A stretch of 64,000 nt of DNA from Agrypnia vestita (lineage: Eukaryota > Arthropoda > Insecta > Trichoptera > Phryganeidae), in contig JADDOH010000493.1 in the NCBI GenBank assembly GCA_016648135.1, positions 44,116 through 108,115 of the forward strand, in the 5' to 3' direction. Made by a program: the position numbers and the translations under genes. The notes beneath the pieces are model-generated. The model made no database searches. It saw only the letters and a list, made by a program, of their open reading frames with translations, and was not told the DNA's origin. How positions within the stretch are numbered: position 1 is the first letter of the stretch; each line of letters starts with the position of its first letter. This document shows, piece after piece, positions 33,320 to 47,167 of the stretch.

Positions 33320-35299
33320 GTAATTGAGTTAATCCTAAATAAACCATTAGAGCTCACAAAAAATTCGCCCTTTTCGACGAAAAATATCCATTGCCCTACT
33401 CCATTCGCGTATGAGCCGCTATTTGAAAATCATCTTGTAAATTACAGATTTAATTGCAAAAATGTTTCCATAGTCACCAGACGTATAATGTAACACTCAA
33501 TTATTTATTTATCTTTCCTATTCAATCTTACGTCTAACAACTAAAACGGGCTAGATTTCACGATACTTCTGTGCAAGTATTTAAGCACATTCCTGTCAAA
33601 TTCGGCTACTCATCCTCTACATGCTAATTACTTGCATTTACTCTGATTAAATAGAGATCATAATTCCGTATAATATATATTTCATTGCTATCGCGGTCGG
33701 GTGGGCTGCTTACCCCGCTGCAACCCTTGCTACCATGTCCTCTCCACCAAACTATCTAATAACTCCTTTCCACAAATGACTCCATTTCATAGATCTTGAA
33801 ATTGAGTCATATGTAGAAGAATCACAGAAAATTGACAATTATCACAGATTTAAAATAATTTAATTCAGAAATATTAGTGTAAAATCTGGTGCAAATACAA
33901 ACTTTTCTAGTGTATAATTCGGTTTACGAAAATTAAGCATTTTATAGTCATATTCGAATACAAAATAACTCAGTTCACGAAACTTGAAGATTTTCATTAT
34001 CATAAATCTAACCAAAACACATATTATTTACTTCAAGATCTATTTCACGACAGCAAGCGTCCTACAAGAAAATACCTGTGCACTCATTCTCCAAAGACTG
34101 TATTTTCCGTGTATCTAGGCGTCACCAGTACAATATAAATGTTAAGCAATCCACCGGAGCCATACTATAAAGGTACCTTACAAATTATTAACAGTCTAAA
34201 GTGTTAATACTCTACCCAAAGAAACCTCCCAAAATTGACTTGAACTGAAATCGATTGAAGGGACACCCAAAATTTTGCTCAGTAATTCTGCAGATTACAA
34301 AACCACTTCGAGTTTTCTAGGCCCCAATTTTTTATGACGAAAACCTTATTTGACTTTTATATAATACCGTAAATATTCTAAGCCATGTTAAACCTTCATA
34401 AACTATAAATACTGTGCCTATTAGTAAAGTTTATTGATCTGTTTGTTCAGTGTGAAATCGATATTCATATCTTAACATCATTATTATACGAACCCAAATC
34501 TTGGAAAGTCTACGAGTGTCTAAGACAGTGTCTCCATGACTCATAAACAAAATGGTGAACACGAACTACCCTTCAAACAAGCTACAATATATTATTATGT
34601 TTTTAAGCCTTATAATATATGAGACATATAAAAGCAAAGGCACACTACCTCACTGAGGTGTTTCTGAGATAAATACAACAAACTTGGCATTACTCAAGGA
34701 ATTTCTCTGGAATCTATGAAACCTATTTTATAGAAAATAAATTTTTAAAAACAATTGTTATCTCAGTTTTTTCTTTTATATCGGTGTACAAATAAATATT
34801 TATATTTTAAATATGCATATTGCTATGTATGCTACCAAGTAGTGGACATTTCTGCTTTTGCTACTTACATAATTTGATATTGCTGCCCTTAGGGATGATT
34901 GATTGAAGTGAATATTTGCTGCCTTTGTTTTTAGAATTGATTTGGAAACATAATTTTGAAATGGATAGAGCTATATTTCCTATTTTTAATTCAATCTCTA
35001 GTAATATTTCTAATTCAGTACATTCTAAATAAATAATCCTTGGTGAATGCATTCAATACATTTTTTTAATTTCTGGATATTGCTGCCTTTTCTTTTACAT
35101 CCATCATATTATAATAATATTGGATTATTTATATAGCGCCATTTTTGTGAAAATTTCACCTCAAGGGCGCTTTACACACAAAAAACTCTTACATACTAAA
35201 ATCATAGAATTATAAAATGAAAACTAAAATGAAAAAGAAAAGGGAAAGAAAAACAGTTCAAAACATAAAATAGTAAAAAAAACAACGTTAAAAACAACA
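33320..35299. other. AT-rich sequence, no feature recognised
   Basis: No exon, transposon domain or strong repeat could be supported here. Confidence 0.35.
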
Positions 35300-35880
35300 A
35301 TATTAAAAAGGTTCTGGGAAAGTTTTTGTAAACAAGTGCGTTTTAAGTCTTTTCTTAAATAAAGTCTCTGAATCCGTGTTTCTTATCAGGGAGGGCAAAG
35401 AGTTCCACGCTTTGGGGCCCGCCACCGCAAATGCCCGTTCGCTGAACCTAGTTTTCTGGAACTGACTTGCCGGTTTCACAATCCTTCCCACCGCTGAAGT
35501 AGACGTTGACCTAAGAGTTTGTCGTCTCCCATTTATGCTGTCTGGAATACAGAGCTCCTGAAGATACAGAGGCGCCATTTTATGAGTTGCCTTGTACATC
35601 AATCAACACAGTTTGAACTCTACTCTTTCAGGAAAACGAAGCCAGTGCAATTCTCGCAGAAGGGATGTTATGTGGGAGAATTTTGACGTTCCATATATGA
35701 TCCGTGATGCAGCGTTTAGAACAGATTGTAGTCTATCGAGTTGAAACATCGGTAGGCCAGCGTAGATACCATTGCAGTAGTCCACACGTGATACAACAAA
35801 TGCGCTAATGAGTAAACGGGCTGCCTTAGAGAGAAGATGTCTGCAAATACTTTTAATCTGTCTCAGTTGATAAAATCATG
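35300..35880 (-). mobile_element. CR1/L2-like LINE, C-terminal end
   Basis: The minus strand encodes MDYCNGIYAGLPMFQLDRLQ, then VLNAASRIIYG and LRELHWLRFPERVEFKLC. One frame break later follows YKATHKMAPLYLQELCIP, then RRQTLRSTS and ERAFAVAGPKAWNSLPSLIR ending FKKRLKTHLF. This is the well-known C-terminus of CR1/L2-type LINE ORF2 (DYCN-LY-GLP...RSF---AP--WN-LP---R). The 5' part is absent. An AT-rich 3' tail extends toward 35100. Confidence 0.85.
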
Positions 35881-37369
35881 CACTGACAGTTTTGATGATG
35901 TGTGTATTCATGATATTAACTGTATATTTTCTCGTAACAAAACTTCTCTGAATCTTTAATTGTAAATTATTTTCTTATATTCCCGTGCTCATTTTTATTT
36001 CGTAAATCTACAATTCATTTTCTATTTTCTATAGCTATGTATGGTTATTGAAAAGACAATCATTCTCAAACCATATTCCCGTTATTTGTTTAGACCTATT
36101 CAGTTATGAGAAGCGAGGGTACTGCTATTTGACCGTAGCTTGTCGTGCAGAGGATTCTCAGAGTTCATTTAAAGAATAATAAATCTTTAAAAACGTGCAA
36201 TGAAAGTTCACCGTGTCAAATTAAGAGAACTCTCGAATTTTTTATTAAACCTGAACACCATAACATAACATAAAACATATAACATAACACAAGATAGATA
36301 CACAAGTATAACAAAATATAGGAAATATTAATTTCACTAAGTACGTGCTTTTGAAATTAATTTAAACTACTGTTAACGGAGATAGTACTATTATTATAAT
36401 CACTACTAATAATACTATTATAATCATTGTGGATATTAATGAAAGTTATTTCGTTTGGTTGTAGTTTTCAGGAAGATGCGATGTGCCAAGAATGTAAACG
36501 CTGTGTGGGTAGTTGGAGTCATAAAAAGTAAATAATATTAGGTATTACAATTCTGACAGATCTAATTTTTTAAAAAAAAATTTATGACTACTAAATAAAT
36601 GTCGCCTCTGTCGTCCGTATCAAAAATTAGAAGACACTGAAAGATGACTTTTAGATTTTTAAATTTTATTTTTTTACGTAATCTCAAAAAAAATGTCCAA
36701 CATATTTTTTTTAGAAGATGCCTGTTTGCAGGTTCATAATTTCAAATAACAAAATTTAAAATGATAAAAATTTAAGCATTTCTCCAGGTACCTACATAAA
36801 TATTTTCAATGTACCAAAAAAATAGAACAATATTATAGAACAGCGTGAATATTTACTCTTTGCCCTATATAACTTTACGCTGACTATTAGAATCTTGCCT
36901 TAGGGCGAGTTGAGTGGTTAACATCAAACAATAAAAAATTAAATTTAAAATTTATTGTAAACCTTAACAATCTTGTAATATCGCTTCATAATTAAGCTGT
37001 AAACTAATATAGGTATATGGATTTTTCTTAAGTGAAATAAAAAACATTCAATTATATAAATACCTACAGTTACCTATACCATGTAATTTAATTAATGTGA
37101 CTTCTTTATTTCCACCTCAATGTTTGCAAAACCACGGGATCGACAAATTCCAATGCCTTCAATCAAAATTGGCGATTTTAAGAATAATTAGTTCTTAGTT
37201 AAGTTATTAGTGCATCGTATTTGTTTCATGTGAAACCAGACTGTTTAATGTTACATTATTGTAATTCTTTTTTATTAAGAAAAGCATTACAACCCATGAA
37301 AAGGGAGAACGTCAATGAATGAATGCTGTTTCAGGCTATATTAATGATAATAATAATAATATTATTAAT
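35881..37369. other. AT-rich sequence, no feature recognised
   Basis: Only low-complexity runs such as (CATAA)n around 36260-36290 were noted. Confidence 0.35.
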
Positions 37370-37460
37370 AATAATAATAATCATTATAATAATATGTTTA
37401 CTCCAGCATAACCAGGTTGAATGTGAGTCACCTGGTCCGCCATCATGTAACTAGTTGTAT
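37370..37460 (-). mobile_element. LINE 3' tail with (ATT)n end
   Basis: In reverse complement it carries ATGGCGGACCAGGTGACTC, GGTTATGCTGGAGTAAAC and an ATT/AAT microsatellite, matching the tail at 17090-17245. Confidence 0.5.
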
Positions 37461-40400
37461 ATATATATATTAGAATGAGAAGAAGTGATTAATATAAAGA
37501 GAAAAAATATAAAAATACATAATTTAAAATTATACAAAATATAAAAACTATGAAAAGGAGGATTTTATTATTATTTTATTATATTAGGTCGATTGAGGTG
37601 AGCTAGAGAGCGTATTAAATAGGGTTAAAAATTATCATTTATTTCATATAAATATATACGTCTTAATCTTTTTTATTTCATACGTATAAATTTCAACATT
37701 TCACTTATATAAAAGTGCCGTACGTTCTTCACTCTTAAATAAATATCATAAAGATAAAGTAAAAATTCAGATATCCTTCCATCGCGACTTGGAAATCTCA
37801 ATCTTGGAAAACACTTTTCTATATTATTGTTATCTTTTCTGTGGAACCCTTTTAAAGAAAATATTGCTTCTTCTTGAAGAGCAAAGACGGAAAAATATTA
37901 TTACAAACATTTATTTTCTATATAATAATTTTTTAAAATTTATTGTAGAGTTCGTTTTATAACTTTGCACTTCTAAATTACTAATGCTTTAAGATCGACA
38001 TGAAATATAATAGTATACAATTCAATATACAGTTAATAATAGTTGGAAATAAACCTTGGAGATTATTATATACATTATTAAATAGGTGTTTCAAAATGCT
38101 GGGCCCAATTTCAAAGCAGTGGATTTCACGATGGTAGTATGTTAAAATTACACGAAAAGTTACAAACGGTTTAACGAGTTATCAAGTTTAACTTGCTTAT
38201 ACAAATGCTCTACACATGTCACTACACCTGTCGTATGGACAACATCCAGTCGATAGTTGAATTTGTTGCAAATTTTTATTTTATTTTTTATTTAATTAAT
38301 AATGTATATAGAAAAAAAAAATTCTAAAATCATACATAAATGTTTACAAATCTATATTTTTTGTGTGTGTATACCTCACCAAAAAGAATTATATTCTTGT
38401 GTGTGGTGAGGGATAACCACTTACAATCAAAGGTATAGGTAGTGTAATCTAATTATATAACAATTGGAAGGAAAGAAAAGAAAATCTAATACATCAAATC
38501 TTAGTTAATAATACAGTATATAGAATAAGCAGTCAAGTAAACAATAATATAAATAATAAGCAGTCAAGAACTCAATTACAAAGTCAATTCTATAATAATG
38601 AGAATCCATTCGGGTTCACTGGGGGAATATGCATGCAGGGCGCAATCGAAAATATTCACCATCGTGCAAAATAAATTGGACAAATCAAATAATTATACAG
38701 GTATCTTCATCGATTCGTGGGAAGTACTAGACGGTATCTCCACACGAACAACCCGTATCAGAACCAAAGAAAACGGGACTGACCAAGCGGCCCCAAACAG
38801 GTAAGAAACTACTCACCGAATATACCTCAGATAGTCAGATCAAATGAATCTCCAAGTAGTGAAAATGTCTCCAAGACAAGTAACCGCTACCGACATATCT
38901 CCACAAGATAAGTATTAGGGTGTACATACTGTACAGTGAGTTAAGAGTGTCATCCCAATACTTGGGTCCGATGTAAACTATCCAACGACGAGTCAGTGCG
39001 TCATTTATAAAACGAATGACAGGCTAGGGGCTAAGTTTGTTAGCTAGGTGAAGCACCTAGTGGTAATTATTTGAAAATCTAAATCTAACCTGTATTTTTA
39101 TATGTACATGTAGAAGTTCTTTTCTCTCTTAGTTGAATGTTAATCAAATCGCATTGCATGAAAATAACATAAGACCGGTTGTATCAACTTGGCGATGAAA
39201 CATTAAACTGTGGATTTCGTTTAAATTAATATGTACGCGTGTGTACTACACGCGATTTTTGACATCTCTCATCAAAATCATTTTTATTCAATTTTTCGTA
39301 CAGCATTTTGCAGGACGCCACAGATATTCCTAACGATCAACTGATTCTACAGTAAATCCTTAACAGGAAAATTAATTTACTTTGACCTCGAACAATATTT
39401 TTTTGACAAGAATTTTTACATTTATATGCTCCAAGATAGATGAAAATGTGGATAGGTGATGTCTGGAATACTGTTTCTTAGATTGGATGTACTCTGAAGA
39501 CGATTAAATTCCTGTTCATCGAATATTTAAGTTAAAATGTACATTTACTAACAGAAAAGTCATGTATTAGGCCTAATAGAAAAATCGTGCAAATTTTGAA
39601 GGTTAAACCCTTTTACACCGCTCTGTCTCCAAAACGATTAAAACAAAATTATATTCTAGGTTGTATTCCACGTCCAACGAAGTGTATTCCTAATTGAGGA
39701 GTGCAGACTAAACATTTCATATGGTAGTGCACGCTATACATTAATGTTCATCGCTGTACCTCCAAAACTGGCCACAAATATGAAAAAAGTAAGTTAACCT
39801 TTCTTGTAGAAAATATTAAAAGCTACAATTTGACTTAAAAAACGAGATATTTATATAAAACCTTACTTTGTGACAAAAACCGTAAAAAGTTTAAAATACC
39901 TCGGACATTTTATATTTAGAACAATTAAATCCAGGCCAATTTTCGGGAATTATTCCTGGGTCCGATGTCTAATTTAACTGGACTATTTAAGAAACGTCTT
40001 ACAAGGCACCCTGACCTTTCATGTGAATTCAGTCGAGGCCCTTAGTGCCTTCTGTAAATTTCAAACATTTTTTATCTCTTTAATATGTAATTAAATTATT
40101 TTTTCGTCATCACTCATCACTTAATCACTTTAGCCAGCTATACGCTAGGTCATAATCCCTATGGACACCCAAAAAGACTTCCACTTCTTCAGTGTCTTCA
40201 CTTCAGTTAATACTTTCAAGTGTTGAGTTAAAAATGTAAATGTTAAGAAATTAGAATTTCAAATGAGGTTTTAATTTAGCTCGTATTACTGACAGGCCTG
40301 GCTTAAAACTCACTATATAGTTACAAGGCAACTCAGAAAAAGTGGGTTTTGATTAACATAAATCTTTTGTTCACATCGATTTTTAGCTAAATATAATTTC

Positions 40401-40989
40401 GCACATAATATACCTACGTTTATTTTGTTTTATAAGTCTTTAACATGCCATGGCGTCTTAATAGCGCGTAAGCACGGATGAGATTTCTCTCAGATTCTCT
40501 TAGAACCTCGTGAAAAATAGTACAGAGATGAAGGCGAAGCAAGGTATGAATCATTACTGAATGTACTCGTATTTTATACGCAGAGTAAATTGATAAAAGC
40601 AGAACATACTTTTACCGACCCTCAGGGATCAAGATCATCTGCAAACGTACAACATAAGAGACGGATCTTTGACCAGTGCTTTCTTCTTATCTCATCTAAT
40701 TAGAATTATAGCTTCAGAGAATGGCAATGGGCGGACCGTATTTCAAGACTCGAGAGATACCCATTGGATATAAATTATTCTTGAATGGTCATTAGCCTAG
40801 GCCCAGAGGATGCCCAAAGATCGGAATAATATGTGCGGCGGCAGTGATGTGGCAAATAATGACGAAGGACCGAAGAGGCTGACCTTCATCCCGTGCGATA
40901 CCTATAGTTGAAAATAATTTAACAAAAATTGTAAAGTTTTTCGTTTCTGTATAGGTATTAAATAGCATGTTATGCATAATACGTGTTGT
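37461..40989. other. AT-rich intergenic or intronic sequence, no feature recognised
   Basis: Several short frames exist but none carries a domain or convincing splice sites. The GC-richer patch at 40780-40900 could be decayed coding sequence of unknown origin. Confidence 0.35.
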
Positions 40990-41730
40990 TTTGTATGAAT
41001 GTAGTGCATAGTAAGTTGCTAATAATTGTTACTGTTTATTTTCTGACAATTTCTTTTCAAATGGTGGAAAATGTTCTATTTAAACATTTTTTACACCGTA
41101 ACAAAATCTACTACTTTTACTATAAAAACATTCACGATATTTATGGCGACGAAGTCAGTATTCGCACGTGTCAGTCGCGGTTTAAAATATTTAAATTTCA
41201 GATTTTTTTTACGACGACCCTCGACCTGGTGGGCCTGTTAAATTGGATAATGCAGTGTTAGTGGAGGAAAGCAAATCATATCCAAAATTGATGATTTAAA
41301 AACTACCTAATAGTAGCTTTAGTGCTCCAGGTTAACAGTACAAAAAAATGTGGAAAAAATTGTAAAGTTATGTTTACCGCATGACCTAACTTAGGAAAAC
41401 AAAATGGTATTGGTAAACACTTGTACTGCACTCAAGGTAAGGGGTCTCCGCTAAACCGTTTCTTAAAATCATTGTCACGACGGACGAAAAATAGATCCTG
41501 TACTTAATAGAAAATAGAAAACTTAGTGAAAAGCAATGGTTGGCACCAAATGAGAAGACAAAACCAAAGATTAGGCCAAATTTAACGGAAGGTATAGCTG
41601 TGTGTTTGGTTGGATTTTAAAGGAATGTTACTGCTACGAAATAAGGTGCTTAGAGATATAAACCATGTTAAAATGACTCAAGAATTTTATAAAACATGAA
41701 TATTTTCTCTTCCTACCAGGTGGCAACATG
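40990..41730 (+). pseudogene. Mariner transposase relic
   Basis: Across several frames the plus strand shows NIHDIYGDEVSIRTCQSRFK, then PGGPVKLDNAVLVEES, and later IVTTDEK-ILYLIENRKLSE followed by KQWLAPNEKTKPK. These correspond to the mariner N-terminal DNA-binding region and the block around the first catalytic Asp. The second and third catalytic blocks are not recognisable. It is much older than the other mariners in the window. Confidence 0.65.
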
Positions 41731-41781
41731 TAATAGATAAAACGGAAATTATACTAAACTCAATAATATATATATTTAAAA

Positions 41782-41828
41782 TAATATCAAAGTCAAATAT
41801 ATTATATATATATTTGACTTTGATATTA
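41782..41828. repeat. Near-perfect 47 bp palindrome
   Basis: Arms with AATATCAAAGTCAAATATAT face each other across a short TA-rich centre. It lies just downstream of the mariner relic and may be a foldback element remnant. Confidence 0.75.
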
Positions 41829-42463
41829 CTACAAAAAAGGGAAAAAACTTTCCAACATACGCAGGCTGTCCTAAAAAAATATTCACATTTTGAAGGGTCG
41901 TAAATTCAACTTTCGTTTAATCTTTAATTAAAAAAGACATATGTGTACATGAATATAGAACATCTTGTAATTTTTTGAACTTATGATCATTTTGGTCCAG
42001 AGAATGTTGATAACAAAAATCAGCGAAGTTTCAAACATCACGAATCATTCGTTCATTTCAATAGCTGATTTAATTTTTTTAATTATTCCCAGTTTTGCAC
42101 AAAAGATCTTACCTTTGACATGCTATCATCAAAATTCCAGTAGTGTCATACATCTGGCGGGGGCATACTAAGCCACCTCTTAATCCAGTCTATATGTTAA
42201 GATGCCACCATAATAGACGATGGTATTGATGAAATGTTAGGAATAAAATCCGTCCTCATCATCAAATACAAGCTCTCCAATAGGTTTGTTTCGAAATGCA
42301 AGAGTCCCTTGTTAAGAATTCCCCTTAACATGTAAATATATGATGGGACATCTTGTATATGTATTTGCATTCTTCCTATTTTCCCATCTCATTCTTGGGC
42401 GGTGTGATAGTCGAAGGATTCCCTCGAATATCTTTTGAAGAGGGCTTCTCAGCTCTTCTTAGT

Positions 42464-42796
42464 TTATTTGAACTCAATGTTATTATTGTGGACTGTTAAT
42501 AGATCTCGGCAAGCAACAAGTTGGCGCGAATGCACCGTCAGCTGTTGCGCAACTGGCTCTGGAATTCTGCGAAGAATGTTGTTTTCACATTTCTTCTTTC
42601 TACATGTGGCGTAAGTTTCTTGTCCATACAGCATTATCAGCGATCGCATTGAAGACTTGGAATAACTGTTTTGACCGCACAGTACATTATGTAAAGTATA
42701 CGGAGATTCCAATCTATATTCCATGAGCTCCAAAGAAAGGTTTCTCCGTGGGGTCCCAGATTTCGCGCCCTTACGGCACATCGGCTTCACGGTCAC
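42464..42796 (-). pseudogene. Possible LINE thumb-region scrap
   Basis: The 110-codon minus-strand frame contains SMRSLIMLYGQETYATCRKK followed by CENNILRRI, reminiscent of the L-R-V-LYGSETWTL----E-NVLRKI stretch of LINE proteins. The flanking sequence gives no further support, so the call is weak. Confidence 0.3.
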
Positions 42797-43389
42797 GTTG
42801 TAGATCCAGAAATTGGTTTATCTCGGAAACATGTTTGGTACATTGGAAATTAACATTGAATTAAATATAAAACCATCATTTTTAAGATAGAATTGTACAT
42901 ACTTACAATAAGTACATATGTTTTTTTTGCAGCGATGTTTTCATATTTATTTTAATATTTATAAAAATATGACAACAGCGGTACTCTCAGTGAAACTGTT
43001 TTGTTTTACTTGGCATGAGTGGTCGTGTAGGAAAAACTTAGCTATATTATCTTTATCAGAGTGTGCCTCACTTACTTTGAATACTAACAGTCTAGTAAAA
43101 CGTTTTTAAAATATTTTTTCATAACTTTCTACCTTATTAAAAGCTGTTATCAAATTGATTTTTTCTTTATTCAATAATATAAGCAATCACGAAACTATCC
43201 ATTAAAACATAAATAAATAATGTTATGTAAATCAGTTTTTATATATTAAAAAATTGGTTTAAAGTTAATAGTTTTAGATTAGTAAAAATAAAATACTTTA
43301 TATTAAACCGAATCCTTTTGGCAAATAATTACCTTTTATAACATTGTTTTAGCATTAGTTCTTAATTAATAATTCAATGCCCATATATT

Positions 43390-43510
43390 TATTTTTTAAG
43401 TTTATTTATTTATTCGTTGTATCCTGATGAAAGAGCCGTTGGCCCCGAGACTTAATAATATAATAAATAGTGGTTATATACTTAGTATTTTCTCTTTATT
43501 AATCTAAATA
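43390..43510 (+). mobile_element. PLE terminal-repeat fragment with degenerate hammerhead-like core
   Basis: GTATCCTGATGA (CTGATGA at 43424-43430) is followed by AAGAGCCGTTGGCCCC and GAGAC (43447-43451, one change from GAAAC), then AATAATAAATAGTGGTTATA. The order matches the 13.6 kb PLE terminus. No coding part adjoins. Confidence 0.45.
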
Positions 43511-45829
43511 ATCTTAGGTATCAAAAAGTTATTCTGCTGTTACTAAAGAAGTGAATACTTTTAACTTAATAATATTCCAATGGATAATAAATATTTAAAA
43601 AATTATATTTTTACATAAAATAATTTGATAAACAATCATTATTAAGGGTGGGAGTAGCGCCAATACAAGATAATTGGAAGATAATTTTATATAACATCTT
43701 ATTAGTCAAAATGCAGGACAATGTCAAATCATTGCAGCTGATTATTTCACTCGATTACTGATATAATAGTAGAAACCAAAAAATAGCTAATATCGAAAGG
43801 CTGTGTCAGTTACGTTTAATCCTTTCAGGGCTTCAAAAACCAATGAAATACCAAACTTTTAAAACTTTTTTAGACTTTAACACAAAAACGGACAAAAAAC
43901 TCATAAAAACATAAGGCTAAGAGCAAGGGGTACACATATTATAAACGAGTTTAGCTGTGTAGGTTAGTTAGTACAGCAGAAAACTGATTGTGAATGAAAT
44001 ATGATAATTCTATTGCACATCCACTGATAATTCTATTACTAATCTTATTCTTCTTCTAAAGGGTTTTTCTTTTAGAGGCGGAGAACTTTAAATATAAAAA
44101 ATACAAAAAAGTTTTAAATATCAATAAACTTGGCAGATAACGGCAAGCGCGTATATGGTCGAAAATTGAACCTTCAGATTACGGATTTTCAGGCAATAAA
44201 TTCACTGCATTTGACATATTTTTTGCATAAATAATACTCTTGATTTGCAAGGAATTCTCTTGACTGGTAACTACGTGTAATGATTCCTAATTCTGAAGAT
44301 TAAACATTATTTTTCATGGTGCATTCCAACGTAGTTTCGTACATTTGGACAGATTTCATTTTTTTCTTACCATCCAGCTCACGCGTAGCGTATACCTAGT
44401 TAGTAACTTTGGTTAGTATACAGTCGTATTCCTAGTTAGTTAGCATAATCTAAGTTTATGCCTACTCACGCCACTGCCTGGTACATAATATGTTTGACGT
44501 TTAAGCCAAATTTGACATACCAAATTCTACTTATCACGCAACAACAAGAATAACCTATTAATAAAATCAATGGTATTGCGGTCTTTGCACGAAACCAGCA
44601 TTATAATGTTACAATTACACAAGTTGATATGAGGCGTCTTGCTAACTGGTCGAAACATTAATTTACAATAAAATTCCATTAACAACTTATTGTCGTGCAT
44701 CGCACGCACGGGTTTGGACCATTTCATTTTATTAAAGAACTAGAGCGAATACTTGACCTCTAAAGACACACAAACTACTTTGGTTGAAGATCTTTATAAT
44801 AGCTATGTTGGTAATACTCTTAATATTGATTTAGAAAAATACATTAATAAGCTTCGCGGCGGTGAGAGACGAAATGTAACGTTTAAAATCAATTAAGTTT
44901 TTATTTATTAACAAGGTCACTGGACATACATAACCTTTAGCTGAAACATTAGAATGCCTTCCATATTACGTGCAACACTTTACTTGCGCTGTCTATTGCT
45001 CGCCTGTTCCGATGGCTGTCAAAATCAACTTATTAAAGCGAAATACCGCCGCCATTTATTTAAAGATTATTTTCTGAAATCTTCTCGTACATTTTCGTCC
45101 GTTCAATTAATTTTTTTAAAAAGCTAATTTTTATTTAAGTTGCTATTTAAAACATATTAGATGTAAAGGTGCATTAAAAATGGATTGGAGAAGTTCCGGG
45201 TTTGTATTATAAACAAATATTTTTTCGATAGATAGTTATGATTTGATTAATCTAATTTATGATAAAGAAAAATAAAAAACAAAATAAAGTGTTGGTTACA
45301 AAGAAGTCGCATTATCACTAAGTAATCATGTTTTTTTTACTTAACTTAAATCAAACAAACTAGGCAAAGTATATTTAGTGACTGACCTCATGTTATAAGC
45401 AAAGCGATATGTAGCGCGGAACGAATTAGAAGCACAACGGTGAACGCATTGCCCAGCCGATGGTAAACTAAGAGGAGAGAGCTATTCGTCACGTTACTTC
45501 GGATATCTGGGGGAATATTGTTCGAAACGAGAGACGTCATAGGTAATAAATGCGATTTGATTTAAGATACCGGCAATACATGGCAACACTAGCAAAGAGA
45601 CAGGCGCGTCCAGTCAGTACATTGGAACATGAGTTTTATGAAAACATATATTTAAAAATAAAAATTAACCCATAAAAACATATTTTTCATTGTATGTAAA
45701 TCCTCTATATGAGAGGCAAAGGTTTTCATTTTATTGTACTTTTGTTTGCTTGACTAAGAGATTCATTTATATCACATTACTAGTAAAATAAATTTCGAAA
45801 ATCGTTTCGTTAGTATTTGTATTATTTAT
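43511..45829. other. AT-rich sequence, no feature recognised
   Basis: One inverted copy of a short GC-rich motif lies at 44852-44876. The 45400-45560 stretch is GC-richer but carries no recognisable domain. Confidence 0.35.
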
Positions 45830-46210
45830 TGAATTCATTATCAGTGGCATTTTGATACAATACACAACCAACAAAATCATTTTACAGAATAACAACCAAA
45901 TACTGTTTTGAAGCAATTTTAAATAAAGAGATTAATTCTAACGCGTTCATGATTTAAATAATTTTAGAATAGTACCGAAAAGTAGATTTAATTTTAGATT
46001 AAATTTTCATTTTTTTGTGAGCGTGTGTGTATGTCTGACCCCAAATAGAATAATGCATTGTCGTCGACGTCAAGTTGATATGAAAAATTTCAGGTCGATT
46101 GGATGACTGGAAGTATATTAGTTTTCACTTTGAAGATTTTTTCACATGAAATCAAGATCCGCAGTGAAGTTAATACAAAGGATTTAAAAAAAAGAAAAAC
46201 TGAATATTAA
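45830..46210. repeat. Dispersed repeat R1 (continuous copy)
   Basis: The left half (ACACAACCAACAAAATCATT, TTACAGAA, TTTAAATAATTTTAGAATAG) matches 51765-51935. The right half (AATGCATTGTCGTCGACGTC, TTCAGGTCGATTGGATGAC, GGAAGTATATTAGTTTTCAC) matches 53500-53700. It is probably part of a transposon, family not recognised. Confidence 0.6.
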
Positions 46211-46439
46211 TTTGAATTTTATGATATTATTAAAAAAGTTTAATTTAGTTTATATTAAAATTAAAATAATTTTATGATATGGGTACTTATTTATCATGTT
46301 ACATAATACATTAATCATAATCACGAAGAATGTGTTATTTTAAATGTGATATAAATATTACGAGACGCATGTTTCATTTCGTATTTCCATAGAAATTTTA
46401 GTAAATTAAGTACAGCATATTTCAAAGTACGAGTACTAA

Positions 46440-47110
46440 CTGCTCGCCGGGGCCGCTGCAAAGAGAAGTATCTATTCGTGAGTGATTCTATGCGAGTGAA
46501 TAAAATTAGTAATAAGAAAGAGTGTGATATCTATAGTACCACCCATCTTATGATGGCGAACTTTATCCATTGCTGGATGTGTGTCCACTTTTGTTGACAG
46601 TGAAATATGAAAGACAGACTGACCGCAGATTTCATAGCGGGCTTCAGGGCGGCCTAACGGTTTCTTGATTCCCCTCGAGTGATTAAATAATATTAACTAC
46701 TGTAGTATCGTAGTATGTTCTCTTATCTACATCTTTTTTTCATATCTCTTGATGTGATGCATTCTACCAACAAACATCATCATAATGTCATCCAACCCAC
46801 TTTGACAAGATGCTACTGAAATACTTAAAATCGTCAAATAAACACCCCGAAGGACGCTCGTGATCTCGTTGGGCAGACGAAATTGGAAACCATTTGGCTT
46901 GATCCGCGCTATCGGCCCGCTCACGGTCCGCTCTCGGTTTGCTCTCACTCCGACAAATTTGTGACAGTGACAGTGAACAATATTCATCCACTCGTTCATT
47001 TTTCACTGTGTACCCGCTCCAGTCACGCCAGTCCTGGCCCGGTCACGCTCGGGTTCAGAATGGAACATGGAATAACTAAGTATTACAACCTTGCAGAAAA
47101 GCGAAAATAG
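46440..47110. other. GC-richer island without assignable gene
   Basis: The 46780-47070 part is GC-rich for this window and has overlapping open frames on both strands, none with a recognisable domain. It could be a CpG-type promoter or leader exon, but no TATA box, splice pair or neighbouring exon supports that. Confidence 0.25.
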
Positions 47111-47167
47111 ATTTATTTTTTAAATTTATGATTTTATTTGACTTGTATTAAAACGAATCATCAATTA

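Noticed and set aside
46727..47110. Three overlapping open frames on both strands in a GC-rich patch
   Set aside because: Open frames on opposite strands reflect GC content; no domain, splice pair or start context supports a gene.
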